DNA of 8,467 bases from an uncultured Clostridia bacterium (GTDB taxonomy: Bacteria > Bacillota > Clostridia > Oscillospirales > Ruminococcaceae): contig CAMNVW010000053.1 in NCBI GenBank assembly GCA_946563605.1, forward strand, positions 1-8,467, given 5' to 3'. The stretch's first letter is position 1; every line of letters starts with the position of its first letter. Below are positions 7,203-8,467 of this stretch, piece after piece. Both the position numbers and the translations under genes were made by a program. A model generated the notes under the pieces. The model made no database searches, had not been told where the DNA came from, and saw only the letters and a list, made by a program, of their open reading frames with translations.

Positions 7203-7229
7203 TTTTTTATATGAAAGGCTGGTTGCAGA

Positions 7230-7979
7230 ATGTCAAAACAAAATATTTATGATAATGATTTATTTTACGAAAACTTCGAGAAAATACGTAGCAAAGAAAT
7301 CAATTTTAATGATATTATTGAGACACCAATAATATTAGGAATGATACCTGAACTATATAAAAAGAAAGTATTAGATATTGGATGTGGTATGGGGCAACAT
7401 GCACTTCAATATTCAAAGAAAGGGGCGTTATCCGTTCTTGGAATTGATATATCGGAAAAAATGTTAGCATATGCAAGAAAAAATAATGCTGCCTCTAATA
7501 TTGAATACAGAAGACTGGCTTTTGAAGAATTGGATGATTTAGAGGAAAAGTTTGATGTTATTACAAGTTCATTGGCTTTTGATTATGTAGAAAATTTTGA
7601 AAGGCTTATGAAACAGATTTATAGTCACTTGAATGAAAATGGCAAATGTGTTTTTTCGATGTCACACCCAATAAGTACAGCATATGATGGGACTTTTGAC
7701 AGATATACCAGAACAGAAACTGGAGAAAGATTATATGCTAATCTACGAAATTACGGAATAGAGGGTAAGCGTGTTATTCATTGGGTAGTAGATGAATATG
7801 AACTTTATCATAGAACGATTTCAACATTAATAAATGATATTGTTTCTGCTGGATTTATTATTGAGGAATGTCAGGAATCAAAAGTACCAGAATCAATTAG
7901 AGAAAAGCGAGCAGATATGTTTGGAGGAGTTATTCATCAGCCAGACTTTATTTTTTTTAGGTGTGGAAAGAAAAATTAA
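7230..7979 (+). CDS. Class I SAM-dependent methyltransferase, horizontally acquired cargo
   Basis: A 249-aa cytoplasmic protein of the Methyltransferase_11/25 type. Motif I is VLDIGCGMGQH (about residues 47-57), the SAM-binding loop; the acidic residue that contacts the SAM ribose is D73 in GIDISEKM. FDVITSSLAFDYV (about 110-122) fits motif IV and a hydrophobic strand, FIFFRCGKK, closes the protein. The start is ATG 7230 with a weak AAAGG site 11 bases upstream; the N-terminus MSKQNIYDNDLFYENFEKIR resembles small-molecule methyltransferases common in clostridia and streptococci. The substrate cannot be read from the sequence; it lacks the look of Erm rRNA methylases. Base composition is far more A+T-rich than in the backbone genes, and it sits inside the inverted-repeat cassette, so it is very probably acquired. 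Confidence 0.85.
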   Translation: MSKQNIYDNDLFYENFEKIRSKEINFNDIIETPIILGMIPELYKKKVLDIGCGMGQHALQYSKKGALSVLGIDISEKMLAYARKNNAASNIEYRRLAFEELDDLEEKFDVITSSLAFDYVENFERLMKQIYSHLNENGKCVFSMSHPISTAYDGTFDRYTRTETGERLYANLRNYGIEGKRVIHWVVDEYELYHRTISTLINDIVSAGFIIEECQESKVPESIREKRADMFGGVIHQPDFIFFRCGKKN

Positions 7980-8001
7980 TATTTTATCTATGTAAAGAAC
8001 C

Positions 8002-8239
8002 CGACAAATTCAAGTTTGTCGCACTGATAAAAACCCTTTAGGAACTAAAGGGCGCACTTCTATACTCTCTGTCGAGAGTAGTGCGTCCTGCGGAGCTTCA
8101 TTCCCGGTCAGCAGAAGAAAACTGCTCGACCGTGAATGTTTCGTCACTTCGTTCCGTCAAGGTGGCTACACCCCCTTGCGCCGCTAATGCGGCTATCCCC
8201 TGTGGACTTGCCGTCCGCAAACGGTTTTGACAAACCGTT
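8002..8239. other. Hairpin cluster in the cassette, candidate transfer origin or structured RNA
   Basis: This gene-free stretch holds successive stems: 8002-8008 with 8015-8021; 8034-8040 with 8046-8052; 8053-8057 with 8081-8085 enclosing the perfect 8063-8069 with 8074-8080; 8099-8114 with 8122-8138 (about 15 bp with small interruptions); 8180-8184 with 8189-8193; and a perfect 8-bp stem 8220-8227 with 8232-8239. The composition is unlike the adjacent A+T-rich methyltransferase gene. On the minus strand a frame stays open to a TGA at 8098-8100 but has no ATG start with a ribosome site. A transfer origin of the kind carried by small mobilizable elements is a hypothesis based on structure and context only; no nick motif was recognised. 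Confidence 0.45.
8029..8052 (-). terminator. Minus-strand terminator downstream of the hairpin cluster
   Basis: Read on the minus strand, CCCTTTA-GTTCC-TAAAGGG (8052 to 8034) is followed directly by five T (8033-8029). This is a compact intrinsic terminator for transcripts running leftward, facing the methyltransferase gene. On the plus strand no T-run follows. Confidence 0.6.
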
Positions 8240-8266
8240 CGACGCCAGCAAGTTTATATAATAGAT

Positions 8267-8305
8267 ACAAAAATCCTCCGTATGATCGTAGCCATACGGA
8301 GGATT
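8267..8305 (-). terminator. Strong minus-strand terminator near the right end of the cassette
   Basis: A perfect 13-bp stem (8272-8284 with 8293-8305) with an eight-base loop is followed on the minus strand by a run of T that includes the last stem bases. It would stop leftward transcripts entering the cassette from beyond its right end. On the plus strand the following bases are not T-rich. Confidence 0.7.
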
Positions 8306-8316
8306 CACTGCTTTAT

Positions 8317-8348
8317 GGACACCGCCCAATTGTCCGCATCCTTTTTTT
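8317..8348 (-). repeat. Right inverted repeat of the cassette
   Basis: ATTGTCCGCATCC followed by seven T (8329-8348) is the exact reverse complement of the left end over 19 bases; the match extends inward to 8317 with three mismatches. There are seven T here against six A at the left end. Confidence 0.7.
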
Positions 8349-8467
8349 GCAGGCTGAGTAAAATAAAAGTTTTGTCAATTTTTTGCTCAAACGAGTAAAA
8401 TCGGAGGTTTTCCGACCTGCGCGAGAGCGAGTGCTGCAAGTTCGTACTTAACCGACAACGCGAATCG
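8349..8467. other. Right flank, no gene seen
   Basis: These bases lie outside the inverted repeats and may be the original sequence downstream of the sortase fusion gene. GAGTAAAAT occurs twice (8356-8364 and 8393-8401) and a short TCGGA/TCCGA hairpin spans 8401-8415. No coding region with a start and ribosome site is visible before the window ends. Confidence 0.4.

Larger units (their letters stand above)
6778..8348 (+). mobile_element. Non-autonomous cassette bounded by inverted repeats, carrying a methyltransferase
   Basis: The two ends are imperfect inverted repeats (6778-6808 and 8317-8347, 28 of 31 identical). The 1571-bp unit contains a tnpV remnant, a terminator, an extended -10 promoter, an A+T-rich methyltransferase gene, and a hairpin-rich non-coding part. 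No transposase or recombinase is encoded, so mobility would need an enzyme supplied in trans, as in mobile insertion cassettes. It begins four bases after the sortase fusion gene's stop. I found no convincing target-site duplication in the flanks (…CTAACAAC on the left, GCAGGCTG… on the right). The alternative is that the outer repeats are the two halves of the sortase gene's own terminator, split by an insertion. Confidence 0.6.

Noticed and set aside
8098..8245. Minus-strand frame open to a stop at 8098-8100
   Set aside because: There is no ATG with a ribosome site and the sequence is dominated by hairpin arms; retained only as part of the non-coding module.
8144..8329. Minus-strand 61-codon frame
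   Set aside because: It begins within the right inverted repeat, crosses a strong terminator hairpin and has no ribosome site.
6770..8360. Target-site duplication around the cassette
   Set aside because: No direct repeat of five or more bases matches immediately outside the two inverted repeats; the A-run and T-run are inverted, not direct.
1..8467. CRISPR array, tRNA or rRNA genes
   Set aside because: No regularly spaced direct repeats and no cloverleaf or rRNA-like sequence were seen on either strand.

Overview
The window looks like a chromosomal segment of a Gram-positive anaerobe of the class Clostridia (Ruminococcaceae/Oscillospiraceae-like). The reasons are a cysteine desulfurase-ThiI pair of the Firmicutes type, a class B sortase with Big_2 domains, strong Shine-Dalgarno sites, TTG starts, and a fragment of the clostridial transposon protein TnpV. 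The genus cannot be fixed from sequence alone. The backbone genes have mid to high G+C (38 of 60 bases at 2101-2160). The methyltransferase gene near the right end is far more A+T-rich (15 G/C of 60 at 7321-7380).

Layout. Positions 1-320 hold no convincing gene but many small hairpins, including a possible multi-branched structure. A near-consensus promoter (321-349) drives a two-gene operon: a NifS/NifZ-like cysteine desulfurase (393-1532) and thiI (1588-2763). Together these make 4-thiouridine in tRNA: the desulfurase delivers persulfide sulfur and ThiI activates the uridine. A second near-consensus promoter (2813-2841) and a leader hairpin precede a 1284-residue protein (2919-6773). Read in order it contains a CinA-like region with eroded active-site motifs, a basic linker, one membrane segment, a class B sortase domain with intact His/Cys/Arg, four Big_2 Ig-like domains, an Asn-rich spacer and a fifth Big_2 domain. 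The predicted topology puts the CinA-like part inside the cell and the sortase plus Ig-like stalk outside. I regard this fusion as the most interesting gene here.

Four bases after that gene's stop lies a 1.57-kb unit (6778-8348) bounded by imperfect inverted repeats (28 of 31 positions identical). It encodes no transposase. It carries the 3' remnant of tnpV, a terminator, an extended -10 promoter, an A+T-rich SAM-dependent methyltransferase gene and about 300 bases of hairpin-rich DNA with two terminators facing the minus strand. I interpret it as a non-autonomous, possibly mobilizable, cassette that brought in the methyltransferase. The last 119 bases show no gene.
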